Part shown: in pieces, positions 1 to 10,800 of the stretch
How the letters are laid out: the number at the start of each line of letters is the position of its first letter
Numbering within the stretch: the first letter of the stretch is position 1
Virus record (IMG/VR): IMGVR_UViG_3300049783_001016
Location: 1-50,503 of that record
Reading direction: 5' to 3' (one strand)
Length of the DNA stretch: 50,503 nt
Source: a virus
Translations under genes and position numbers: made by a program
The notes under the pieces: generated by a model
Told to the model about the DNA's origin: nothing
Databases searched by the model: none
The model's input: the letters and a program-made list of their open reading frames with translations, nothing else

Positions 1-386
1 CTAAAGGTTCTATAATGAGAGATGAATCACCTTTTGATTTGTTTGAAAGAATAAAGAAAGTAGCTCAAGAGTGGATTGTTCCTGGCCATAGAAAAGGATC
101 TAACACTCATAACGTTTCAGCTACTGTTAGTTTAAAGCAAGAAGAGTGGGATCAAGCAGGAAGATGGATGTGGGAAAATAGAGATCACTATAATGGCTTA
201 TCAGTATTGCCTTATGATGGTGGTACGTATACTCAAGCACCGTTTGAGGATATAAGTAAAGTTAACTATGATATGGCTATGACTCATCTTAAGGATATTG
301 ACCTTAGTAAAATTGTAGAAACAGAAGACGAAACAGATCTTGCAGGAGAATTAGCTTGTGCAGGTGATAATTGTGAAATAAAATAA
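1..386 (+). CDS. Class II (B12-dependent) ribonucleotide reductase, C-terminal fragment
   Basis: This is the last roughly 128 codons of a gene that enters from the left edge; the frame is open from base 3, so the Met at base 15 is probably internal. The residues HNVSATVSL, YNGLSVLPYDGG and QAPFEDI are typical of the C-terminal part of monomeric adenosylcobalamin-dependent ribonucleoside-triphosphate reductases, which make deoxynucleotides for DNA synthesis. The tail ends CAGDNCEIK. Its two cysteines, four residues apart, match the redox-active pair that re-reduces the active site in this class. It is the only recognisable metabolic gene here, lies on the plus strand, and faces the structural genes. 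Phages often carry such genes to supply dNTPs during replication. The catalytic barrel is outside the window. Confidence 0.85.
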   Translation, partial: KGSIMRDESPFDLFERIKKVAQEWIVPGHRKGSNTHNVSATVSLKQEEWDQAGRWMWENRDHYNGLSVLPYDGGTYTQAPFEDISKVNYDMAMTHLKDIDLSKIVETEDETDLAGELACAGDNCEIK

Positions 387-397
387 AAACAAATAAA

Positions 398-517
398 ATG
401 GCAGATAAATTTAAACCTCATATGATGCATAAAGGCAAAAGCTCTATAATGGCTAAAACAATGAAAAAACACTTAGAGCTAAAGAAAAAAGGTTATGGAC
501 ATAAAAAACCTAAATAA
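398..517 (+). CDS. Small basic hypothetical protein, 39 aa
   Basis: A 39-codon ORF starts 11 bases after the reductase stop, behind an A-rich leader, and ends in TAA. The product is lysine- and histidine-rich (MADKFKPHMMHKGKSS at the N-terminus, KKGYGHKKPK at the C-terminus), with no transmembrane segment or cysteine. Its small size and strong basic charge resemble the small basic proteins encoded on the other side of the terminator. I recognise no family. The position in the same transcription unit as the reductase and the A-rich leader are the main support for it being real. Confidence 0.5.
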   Translation: MADKFKPHMMHKGKSSIMAKTMKKHLELKKKGYGHKKPK

Positions 518-538
518 ATAATAAATAAATAAAAAGTT

Positions 539-580
539 ATGTGTGAAAATTGTACGGGCGGATTTTGCCCATGGTGTTAA
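539..580 (+). CDS. Possible 13-aa cysteine mini-peptide (two CxxC motifs)
   Basis: A 13-codon ORF encodes MCENCTGGFCPWC and stops with TAA five bases before the terminator stem begins. It contains two CxxC pairs (CENC and CPWC), a pattern typical of zinc ribbons or thiol-redox sites, here with almost nothing else. It is preceded by an A/T-rich stretch like the leaders of real genes in this window. An ORF this short could be chance. The four cysteines in 13 residues and the placement directly behind a reductase that needs dithiol reduction make it worth recording. Confidence 0.3.
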   Translation: MCENCTGGFCPWC

Positions 581-584
581 ATAT

Positions 585-618
585 AAAAAGGGGAAGTCGT
601 AATGACCTCCCCTTTTTT
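585..618. terminator. Bidirectional intrinsic terminator between convergent units
   Basis: The arms AAAAGGGGAAGTC (586-598) and GACCTCCCCTTTT (604-616) form a 13-position stem with one mismatch around a GTAAT loop, followed by a T-run on the plus strand. Because the stem starts with an A-run it also ends in U on the minus-strand transcript. It sits where the plus-strand reductase unit meets the minus-strand structural array, so it can stop both. Confidence 0.85.
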
Positions 619-663
619 GGTTACAGGAACTTTGGGTATGGTGCCCATTATTTTTATTGTTCC

Positions 664-1143
664 TTACAAACTATTTGACCCTATAGAACTTGGCTTAAAA
701 GATTTTTTGGCAGATTTAACTGCATACCTTTGCCCGGCTTGCATTGCTCTTCCTATTACTGTTTTTGTTGTTTTAAAACCACCAATAGCTCCACCACCCA
801 TTAAGTATTCTCCTGGATGTCCAGTCATTTCAATAGCATCATTAAACTGCCCACCCATTTTAGCGTTTTGTATTTGTTCATTTTTTATATCTCTTTTCTT
901 TATTGCTGCGTCAGATCTTTTATTGAAAGCGTTAAAAGATTGCTTAGTGATTCCATACTTGCCAGGCAAAGGATCTCCATTTTTTTTCAAAGGAGACTTA
1001 TCAGGAAAAGGGTTATAAACTTTTTCACGAAGTTTTTTATATCTATTAGTTCCTGTTTTGCCTTTAGATTTTAAAGTTCTTAATCTTTTAAGACTTCTAA
1101 CTTGTTTATTTTCTCTTCTAACTTCTTTTCTGTTGTCATCCAT
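664..1143 (-). CDS. Basic hypothetical virion-region protein with SPLKK motif, 159 aa
   Basis: Last gene of the minus-strand array. The first half is strongly basic (repeated K/R, likely helical) and leads into DKSPLKKNGDPLPGKYG, one copy of the SP[LMF]-type motif that recurs in other basic proteins of this window. The C-terminal half is glycine-rich (GEYLMGGGAIGGFKTTKT) and could be an amphipathic or membrane-associating segment. The start follows directly on the stop of the upstream gene with no gap. It is followed by the bidirectional terminator. No known family recognised. A DNA- or virion-associated role is inference from charge and location. Confidence 0.7.
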   Translation of the reverse strand: MDDNRKEVRRENKQVRSLKRLRTLKSKGKTGTNRYKKLREKVYNPFPDKSPLKKNGDPLPGKYGITKQSFNAFNKRSDAAIKKRDIKNEQIQNAKMGGQFNDAIEMTGHPGEYLMGGGAIGGFKTTKTVIGRAMQAGQRYAVKSAKKSFKPSSIGSNSL

Positions 1144-1374
1144 CTATCTAAAGTTTTGACCTTGATTTCTTTTTTTAATACCTTTTGTTATTGGCACATC
1201 AGCATCATTGGTTGGCATTAATGATACATCTTTACCATTAAAAAAGAACTCTCTTTTTTCTCTATCATATTCACCTGATTTTACTTTACCAAGATCTTTA
1301 TAACCTTTTTTAAATGCTCTTATAGCTTTACGTCTTCTTTTAAGACTTTTTCTGGGGGGTTTATTGTTTTCCAT
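1144..1374 (-). CDS. Small basic hypothetical protein, 76 aa
   Basis: The reading frame could extend upstream to 1449, but that would overlap the preceding gene by 65 bases. The Met at 1374, just after that gene's stop and behind an A/T-rich leader, is the more credible start. The product begins MENNKPPRKSLKRRRKAIRAF, a very basic N-terminus, and continues with a mixed charged region (KREFFFNGKDVSLMPTND). The TAG stop directly abuts the next ATG. No family recognised. It belongs to the run of small basic genes downstream of the giant ejection protein. Confidence 0.6.
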   Translation of the reverse strand: MENNKPPRKSLKRRRKAIRAFKKGYKDLGKVKSGEYDREKREFFFNGKDVSLMPTNDADVPITKGIKKRNQGQNFR

Positions 1375-1384
1375 AATTATTTTT

Positions 1385-1678
1385 TTAACATTTCCATCTT
1401 GCTCTAGCAGCTTTACCTCTTTCGCCAGTCCAACCTTTTGATCTAGCACAAAAAGATTTTCTACGACCAGCAGCTTTACTACCAGGTTTTACATCGCCTG
1501 TCACAGCTGTTTTTAATTTACTTCCTGGATTCTTTTTTTTGTATTCAGAAACTCCTTTTTTAGTCATTCCAGCACCTTCCTCAGTAGTTCTAAAATTACG
1601 CCCCTTACCTTTAGTAGTTTTTCTTGGTTCATTGCTGTTTAAAGGAGATCCTTTTCTACCTGTGCATTTTAGAGCCAT
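1385..1678 (-). CDS. Small basic Cys-containing protein, DUF5872-like, 97 aa
   Basis: The sequence runs MALKCTGRKGSPLNSNEPR, then TKKGVSEYKKKNPGSKLKTA, then GRRKSFCARSKGWTG, ending RARWKC. The NPGSKLKTAV and RRKSFCARSKGW blocks are, from memory, shared by a short protein family of unknown function found in marine phages and in some large eukaryotic viruses (possibly DUF5872; not verified). The GSPLN at residues 10-14 is another instance of the SP motif noted in several proteins here. Very high lysine/arginine content suggests nucleic-acid contact. The start lies two bases after the upstream stop. Confidence 0.7.
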   Translation of the reverse strand: MALKCTGRKGSPLNSNEPRKTTKGKGRNFRTTEEGAGMTKKGVSEYKKKNPGSKLKTAVTGDVKPGSKAAGRRKSFCARSKGWTGERGKAARARWKC

Positions 1679-1680
1679 AA

Positions 1681-1812
1681 TTATTTATTTTTAGGAACAC
1701 AGTTAGGTACGGTTCTTTTACCTTTCTTTTTCATGCCTACCATTTCATAGCCTTTCCAACAAGGTCCTTTTTTCATTAAAGGAGATCTTTCTATTTTCAT
1801 TTTATAACTCAT
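1681..1812 (-). CDS. Small CWKGYE-type protein, 43 aa
   Basis: A 43-codon gene whose ATG overlaps the stop of the giant protein as ATGA (1809-1812), so translation is probably coupled; an alternative inner Met lies at 1800. The product contains ERSPLMKKGPCWKGYEMVG and ends VPNCVPKNK. The GPCWKGYExxGMKxK...VPNCVP signature is one I have seen repeatedly in marine phage proteins, alone or as a module in longer ones; its function is unknown. The two cysteines could form a disulfide or bind a metal. It carries the SP motif (ERSPLM). Confidence 0.65.
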   Translation of the reverse strand: MSYKMKIERSPLMKKGPCWKGYEMVGMKKKGKRTVPNCVPKNK

Positions 1813-4800
1813 AACTTATTATTTAGTTCTATAATTTTGTTTACTCTGTCTTTTTCGTATTTAAGTCTTTTGATAGCATCTGTAGTTAAACCTAAACTTC
1901 TTAAGCTATCCACTTGAACTGATTTATTTAATTTAAATAATTCATCACTTTGTTTTTTTAATTGCTGAGCTTTATAACTATCAGTAGTTAATAATTTTTT
2001 AGGCTTATACTGTCTTGTGTTTTTTAGTTTAGTTTGTTCTCTATAATCTTTTCTACCTTCTTTTTCTTGCTTAAATCTTTCTGCTCTTTGAAGTTGATTT
2101 TCTAACTGCCATTTAGGCCAACCTAAAAGCATGGCCACTCTCTGCCAGTTCTCATTAGTTTCATCTAAAGCTCCTTGAACATTTTCCATTTTTTGGAAAG
2201 CTCTATCTACAGGCACATTAGTTACGGCAGATATAACTTTAGCTGCTGATCTATATGAAGGGTTATTTATATTAAATGGCTCTCCAGATTCAGGTCTCCA
2301 AGAATTCATCTCATAATCTCTTAATCCGCCTTTATACTTCTTAACCTTAATAGACATAGGTGGACTAACCTCAAGTAACTTCCAAGCATTATCCCCATAT
2401 TCAGGACCAGGATATTGACCTTCTTTTTCAGATCTTCTATATAAATCTAATAATACATTTTTTGCTGTAGCTAATATAACACCTTGAACTCCTACACCTC
2501 TTAGTATATTATCTAACATACTATTTGCTGTTTCCATATCTTTTTTACTATCTTTGCTATTGTAATATTCCATGGCTTTTTCAGCTTCTTTATCACTCAT
2601 GCCTTGATCCTTAAAGTATTCAAAAGAAACTTCGTCTTCATCATCACCAAAACCAGAAGCAAACATAGCTCCCTGCAGAGCTGTAAACATTAAGTTTTGA
2701 ACAAATCCATAATACATTATTTTGCTTATATTTGATTTTGGATCTCCTCTACCAGCAACTAAATCTCTACCTGCTTTGTCCATTATTCTAGCATACTGTG
2801 ATGGTGTATTAGCAAAAGCCAATATAAACCTACCTAATGTACTAGCTTGTTGTTGTGATATTTTATCAGCTCTAGCAGACTGCTGAGAATCTTCTGCTTT
2901 TTCTCTAAAATCTAAAAACGCTTTAGCCTCAGCATCGGCTTGACTCATACCTTGTTTCATGTATGTTTTAGTTCTATTTCTAAAATAAGTTGATCCACCT
3001 GTAGCTATAGCAAAGCTATCTGCGAATTGAGTTAAAACAAAACCTCTGCTTAATAAATAACTTATAACACCTTTAGCACTATTACCTGTAGTTTTAGCTG
3101 CTTCTGCTATTTCAGACTCACTAACGTTTATTTTTAATCCATTACGTCTGTCTACTAGAAAATCTGAATTCATTAATCTCATGAAATCAGTCCAATATTG
3201 TTTTTGATTAGCAAAAGCTGCACCAGCTCTTAAAGGGTTATTGTCAGTCCAATTAACAAAGTTAGCTGCAGATATAGTCTGTAAAACAGCAGATCTAGCG
3301 TTTAAGAACATCACTGCACCAATAGAGTTGTTTATATAGTCTTGAAATCTAGCTTCTAACCTGCTAGTTCCTGCTTTTCTATTTTGACCAGTTTTCATTC
3401 TACGTATAGAATCTTCAACAGCTTCTCTATACTTAGAACCGTAAGCAGCTTCTAATTTGTTTAATGTTTTTTCATCAAAAGCTAAATCAATATTTTCATT
3501 CCATTGCTTAAGTAGTCTAGGTCTAGTATCTTTTCTTAATCCACTAATAAAATCAGTAGTTATAGTCCCGGACAACCAATCAGCACCTGGGTAGTGGTAG
3601 CCATCTCCTTTACCTAATTCTATTAGTTGATCAACAAACAAGTTAAGTTCAGGGTTTCCATCTACAAATTCTTTTATTTGTTTTAAATCTCTTTCTGACA
3701 ATCCGTCTACTTTCAAACCTTGCCTGTCCCAAGCAGCTACTCTAGTTACTTCTTCAAATGTAAAACCACCAAAAGCTTTCTTTTTTAAATTAGTAGGTAC
3801 ACCTTTTAAACTAGACTTTAATGCTCTAAAATCACTCATTAATTGGTTTTGTGCTATTGAAAGATCATTCATTGCTCTACCAAAAGGTTTTATTAAATTA
3901 TCTTGCATCCATGACCATTGAGAATCTCCCTTTTCACCTTTAGCTAGCATCTTGTAAAGTAAACCTCCAAAATCCTGAGCAGAGGGAGGTATTAAAGACC
4001 ATGAGTTTTTAGTTCTTCCTTTTGCTTTAGCTCTCATGGAAGAAAATTCTTTGTAAGATTCTACACCTGTAGCTTCAGCTATTATGTCATTCATAACATC
4101 ACTAACTTCACTACTGAATTTTATTTTAGCTTGCTGAACTCTAGACTTAACATCTAATACTTCCATTGCAGACTTAACTGCCTCTACATTTTGTATAGCA
4201 TCATCAGCAAAATAAAAATCATTATAACCTTCAGATCCCTTGTCAACCAACCATTGCGCTTTAGCTTCTCCTGTTGAGTTTCCTAATCCTATTATGTTTT
4301 CTGGTTTAAATTCTAAGCCTTCTGATTTTAAAAATTCATATATAGCATCAGCCGCTAAAGGATTTCTAGCGGTTAAAACAAATAAATCTTCATTACCTCT
4401 TGATTCTTTTATTTTTTTAGCTATATCAAACAAAGGTCCTCTAGCTCCATCTCTAACAGTATTAAAATCTGTAAAATCAAAAACATAACCATCATTAATT
4501 AAGTCGTCTCCTTTTTTAGCAAACTCCTCAGCTGTTAATTCTATTGTTTCATTTCCCTTGTTAGCAAAAACTATATTATTACTAGTAGCTAAAGTGTCAT
4601 CAAAGTCAAATACTCTTATTTTTTTAATAGGCGCATTAGGATCACGAGCCACATCTAGTGAAGAGTCTAGTTTTGAAGCTATATCTATAGTATTTTTATT
4701 AGTAGTATTACTTTTACTATTTTTAATAACAACACCACTATTAGAATTGTTATCTATGTTAACTTGTGATGATTCACCTTTTTGATTGTCTAAGTTTTTT

Positions 4801-7800
4801 ATAGCAGGATCATTTATTAAATCTGTAACTCCATCAACAGTGCTCATGTCGTACTTAGGTTTTACAGTGGTTTTTAAAAGAGAGGGTTGTATTCTTAAAC
4901 CTACATTAGCCCAACCACTACTTCCTGGTAGTTTACCATTAATCAACTTAATACCAGCTTTTTGATACTTCCCAGGACCTTTAACAGACTTAGCAGTTGT
5001 TTTAGAAATAGCTAAACTCCAAGTTACAGTCTCGCCATTAGCGCCTAAATAAGGAGCTTCATTAGTATTTAAGTTAGCAGGATTGTTTAATTGAGGATTT
5101 TTTAAGTCATTTAACAAATATAAACCTATTCCTTGAATATTTATCTGTCTAGTACCATTGTTTTTAGAAATATAATAATCTGCAATATCTTGAGCAGGCC
5201 TAACTTTGTTTACTGTAATATCTTTTTGAAATTGAGAATTAGGATTTTGTTTATTACCTTGAAGAGCTTTAAAAACTTCCTTATCTAATAAATCACCAAA
5301 TTCATAATTTAACCAATTGTCACCATATAATTCTTTACCTATTACATTAGCTTGTTTTACATAGTTTTCTATAGCTGGCTTAGCTTCATTTGCCATGTCA
5401 TACATAGCATTATTAAAAGGAAAGTTTTTTATTATATTAAATGAAATATTGCCTTTAGAGTCAGTGTTAGTTTTTAAAGTTACGCTACCAAATCTAGGTT
5501 TTTTAAGTTTTAACTCTACATTAAACTCCATACCACCTACTGTAGCTATAAAATCTGCTTTACCTCCATCTTCACCTCTAGATCCTTCTATTTTAAGACC
5601 AGACTCACTTGAATTGTTTTTATTATAATCATTTATAGCTTTAGATGTTGCATCGTAAACTAATTGTTCATAAGCATAACCTTCAGTAAGACCTAGGTTT
5701 TTAGCTAAATTACTCAGTATGTCATCAAAATCAACATCTTTACTTCCAGTTAGTTTTAATTTTTTAGCTCTAGCTATTAACTCCGCTCTTTCTGTGTCAC
5801 TAAAATCACCAGCATCATCTATTATAGAATTTAATATATTCATCTGAACAGAATCTTCAAGCATTGAATCAACAGAGGCTATCTGTTTTGATATTCCTTT
5901 CCATTCTTTTTTAATTTTATCAGCTTCTTTTTTATTTTTAGCGTTCTTATTAAAAAGTGTATCACCAAAAACTTGATCCCAAACTAAATCTACGTTTTCT
6001 TCTGTAACTCCAGTTTTTTTAAGTAAATCTACAAATCTTTTATTATTGTTTTTATAAGTATTTTTAAGTTCTATATCAGCGTTACTATTCATGAAAGCTT
6101 TAGAAAACTTAAGTTGAGCTCCTCTTCCTATTGCCTTACTAATATCTTCTAAGTAAGCTTTTACAACAACATCTCCAGTTCCAGAATTATTTAAACCTAA
6201 TTCAAACTTTTCTAAAACACTTGGATCACCAGCTACTTCCATTGTAGCATTTAAAGCAAGCTCTCCAGATATTTTATCAGCTAGAGCATCTTTTCTTGTA
6301 CCTTTTTTAGAACCACTAATGTCAAAAAATTCTTTAACAGCTTTAGAGCTAGGGTATAGCTTTTTATAAAGTGTAGGTCCTTGATTGGTTGTTGCAGAAA
6401 CTAACAATCCAGTACCTTGAAATTGTTTAACTTCTTCTACGCTTAAATTTTCTTTAACTACCTTTGTGAATATTTTTTCCCCTTTAACTAGTCTTTCAAA
6501 AGCAACTAATTTATCTATACTTAAATCAGATATTGCTTCTGCGTTTGTTTCAAGCCAATTTGTATAATCTCCTCTACTACCAAATGTTTCTGCAAAAGCA
6601 GTTCTTAGTTCATCAGAAAACCTAGTTTCTAAATCATTAGAAAACTTTTTATATATTCCTGATAAATCTCTATCCGCTTGTCTCTTTATTTCACCAGTTG
6701 GATTAGTGGCTAAAACTTTTTTAACTTGCTCTAAAGTAACATCAGTTCTTTTGCCTCCTTTGTTTTTTCTTACATACTTAAACTCAGGCATTTTAGTACT
6801 CAATACTTTTTTAACATTATCTAACACAAACTCACCTAAAGGCGAACCTCTATCTATATTTAATGATTCTCTTAAGTTTACATCTGGAACAGTCTCCACT
6901 GTGGTTTTAGTTTTGTTAATTTCTGCTGTTTCAGAAGATCCTAAATTATCTATATCTTTAGTGCTTAAATCATTAAATACTTCACCACTTTTTAAAACAT
7001 CTCCAATTCTATTCTTTAATCTTCCATTTATATATCCATATAAACTTGTATTAGTAGGATCAAAACCTCTAATGTCAGCAAGCAAAAGTGTTTTTACTGA
7101 CTGTTGCAATTCTCTTAAATCTAAGTTTTTAGTTAAATCAACTACATTACCATCTTGAGTAAAAAAGTTTTCTGCTTTATTTTTTATCATACCGTCTAAA
7201 TCAGGCTGTATGAGGCTAAATAATTTATCTGCAGCTGGATTTTCTTTTCTATTTTGTTTCCAGCCTTTTTTATTTTCATCAAACTTACTATTTATAGATT
7301 CTTTAGCTTTTTTAGCTTTAGTACTAGTAGGTTCATTATCTCCATCCATTCGAGAACTAGGCGCACTACCGCTACCACTAGCTAAGTCTTTTATTTTTCT
7401 AACATTGTCTGCAATTTTTTCTTTAAAATTTTTAGGTCTGTTTTTTAATAAAGATTTATTTTCAGCTATTAAATCTGCTTTAACTGTTTTTGAAGAGCTT
7501 TTTTTAACGCTTTTAGAAGCTGCAATTTTAGAGCCTGTAGTAGGAGTTTGATTTATATTTATAACTTTTGTTTCTCTAGCTTTATCTATTTTTCTTTGGT
7601 TTATTTTACCATTGACTATATCTTTACCTAATCCTAGCAAATATTGAGTTATATCATTAACTCCTTTAAATTCAATTTCATAATTACCATCACTAGCTTT
7701 AAGCAATCCATCGTTAAATGTTTTAGCAAAAAATGCTGTAAAAGCTTTGTCTGCTTTAGGGTCAATATTACCAGCAGCTACTTCCTCTATGTAAGAAGCA

Positions 7801-10800
7801 AAAACCTCTTCAAAATCCCAACTTCCATCAGAGCTACGAAGTTTGTTAGTACCTTCTACCTGCATTCTGGTAAAAATGTCATTATATTTTGATTGCATGA
7901 AATCAACAATGACTTGCCCAGCTTCGTTAAAAGCGCTGGGATTATTTCTAATTAATTCTTGAGAAGCAGCATGTCCAGTTTCGTGTAAAGGAACTCCTGA
8001 TTTTTGATTGTTTATTGCGTTTTCTCTAAAAGTATATTGAGTGTTGGTTATCGGATCGTAAAAGCCATTAGTTGTACCATCTCTAACGCCATCTAAAGCT
8101 TCTGTTATTTGTTGTTCTATATATTCTCTATATGTTTGACCTTCTCCATCATTTATTTCAGAGTCAACATCTACGCCTTCAGCTTCTAAATTTTGTAAGT
8201 TTCTAGCTATTAGATCTGGTAATTGATCAGCTGCATCTTTGTTACTGTCAAAGTTAAAATATCCCCAACCGCCTTTTTCCGCCATAGACTTAGCTTTGCT
8301 AACGTTGGCGTCGTAGTCTCTACCATCTAAAATTTTCATTGACTCAGCTTGTATCTCTCTAGACGTAGGTCCGTCAACCATAGGTCCTTTTTCTTTAACT
8401 ATATTTTCAATAGCTTGAGCCTCTATGCTGTTTACTTCATTTCTTGTGTTAGTGTTCCAAAAAGCCTTACCTTTCATGGCTAACCACTTATGGCCAAATA
8501 AAGATTTACTTTTTAATTTATTACTAGTGTTTTGAATATTTTTATATCTTTTATTTAATTCAGTAAGCTTTTTAGTTGTTGTTTCATCCATGCTAGGATT
8601 ATCTAAAATCAATTGTGAAGCTTGATTTCGTAAATCAGAAAGTTTGTTAACGTTTTCAGCGTGAATTATGCCTGCTGATTTTCCTATACCTTCGTCTTGT
8701 AATCTATTTTGTACTTCAACTTGTTTAGTTTCTAACAAACCAGCTTGATCGGTTATCTGTTGATCAATGTCATTTATAGCTTTAGTTATTTCAACTTTGT
8801 TTTTAATCTTATTTAAGCCATCAGCCATATTGACGTCAGGCATTAAAACTAGTATTTTTAATTTTTTAATTAAGGCATCTTTTCTTTTAGATAAAGATAT
8901 TATTTCACCTTGTGTGTCATTAATAGACTGTATTTCTGCATTTGTAGCAAAATTGCTAGTCATAATTGCGTGAGATATAGGCATTCCTTCAAAAACACCT
9001 CCTAAAGCAAAACCACCTACATAAGACTCAACCATACCTTCTAAAGGATTTCTTCCATCTACTATGTTAGTTCCAAAAGTAACTCCAACCTCGCCTAAAC
9101 CCTCAGTATTAGCCGCTTTAAGCCACTCAGGACCTTTCTTCTTTAGAAACATACCTATACTAGTATTTAGTTCACCTAGTACTGCCTTATCGCCTCTAAA
9201 CACTGAATAAGCATTAGATATTTGACCAGCAGTAGTTACATAAGCTAAACTACCTTCAATAAGGCCATAGGCTGTACCTTTAGCTATATAAACTCCTTTA
9301 TTTATTTTTCTTTCTTGTAATCCTATTAATTCTTTTTCTTTTTCTTCTTGAGTCAAATCTTTTCTTGACCTTATTTCGTCAATTTCGTTTTGAACCATAA
9401 AGTTGTTAACATCCATCTCGCTAAGCTTACCACCCATAGAACTAAGTCCAGCAATACTAGAAGATATTATCTGACCGTAAGAAGCACTTCCACCGCTAAA
9501 TATCATGGCAGCTACTATAGGTAGTGTCTCTGCTGTCATACCCATCATCCAAGCACCAAAGTTTTCTAATTTTTTCCAGCCAGATGTTCCAGGAGCAAAT
9601 ATGTCCTCAAAAGAGACTTGATCAAAATTATATTCATTTAATTCATCATCTAGCCATTTAGTTATAGTAGCATTAGCATCCATAACACCTTGCATAGGAT
9701 CTCTTCCAGTTAATCCATACACAGACCAATACATAGGGTTTACATATGAAGCTAATGACCCCGCTGTGTAAACTATGTTTTTAGCTGTTTTTAAACCGCC
9801 AATACCTAGTTTTACAAAAAATTCTTGAGTGTCATTGTAGTTGTTTAACCAAATTTCCATTTTTTGATTAAACGTAGGTATTTCTAAAAGCTCATCACTG
9901 TAGTTTTTATAAGCTATGCTTACATTTTTACCGCTTTCTTGTAACTGTACAATGTTTTGATTAAACTTAGTAATCATCCAGGTAGGTATACTTTCCACTG
10001 GTTGACCATCTTCGTATGTTTCAGATATTTGAGTTCCTTGAGGTATAAATTGTATTTTAATTTCACCATCAATAACTTTTTTTATGTAACCATCTTCCGT
10101 AGTAAAACCTAAATCATCTCTTGCTACAGAATAAGACTGCATATTGCCGGTCATATCTATACTTAGATCTTCTTTAATTTTTTGATCATCATCACCAAAC
10201 AAAAAACCAGCAACTGCTCTATTATTAACATCTACTGTGTAATTTGAAAATATTTTATTGTAATTAGCTTCTGCTAAATTTTTTTCAAAAGTAGCGGCAT
10301 CTAGTAGTAATTGATTTTCAGCATCTTCTAAAGCCACAGCTCCTATTATTGAACCTTGTCTTAGCTTTTCTTTTTCAAGTCCTCTAGGATCTTCTATCCA
10401 TTTCTCAGCATTAGCTTTGTAGTATCTTTCTTTTTGTTTATTTATTATAGCTAGTTTAGCTGTAGAAAAAATAATATCATCAGTAAGTTCTAGGCCTTGT
10501 CTTTCATAAGAAGCTTTTAAACTTTTTTCTGTGCTTGATAATACTTTTAAATTACTATCTATTGCTTCACTGTTTCCAAAATCTTCATCTTCTGGTGTTA
10601 TAATACCACCTTGTATTAGATTTTGATCTAAGCCACTAGTTGCATTAGTAGTCTCCGAGCCTATATTTACTTCTCCACCTTGATAATTTATTAATGGATT
10701 TTCAGCATCAGATAGAGGATTAGATTCTTCTTGTTCTTTAGTAGGATCATAACCAAAAAGCTCTGTATATGAAGCGTTTTCTATAACACCTAAATAACTA

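Noticed and set aside
577-648. Minus-strand 23-codon ORF (MGTIPKVPVTKKGEVITTSP...) after the 159-aa gene
   Set aside because: It has an A-rich upstream sequence and a start 18 bases after the previous stop, but its last third is the terminator stem itself, so it is probably chance. Conservation in relatives would change this.
602-1018. Plus-strand ORF of 138 aa opposite the 159-aa gene
   Set aside because: It begins inside the terminator stem and mirrors the basic minus-strand gene. Its composition is that of a complement frame, and it has no leader.
4590-4620. FDFDD in the giant protein as a possible RNA-polymerase catalytic motif
   Set aside because: The context FDFDDTL followed by LTAR and FADD is that of a HAD phosphatase. 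No polymerase DxDxD/DFDGD context was found.
7000-7110. Sigma-factor-region-2-like segment (GFDPTNTSLYGYINGRL) in the giant protein
   Set aside because: Only a loose resemblance over about 25 residues and no region 4. Not strong enough for a feature; mentioned only in the giant-protein finding.
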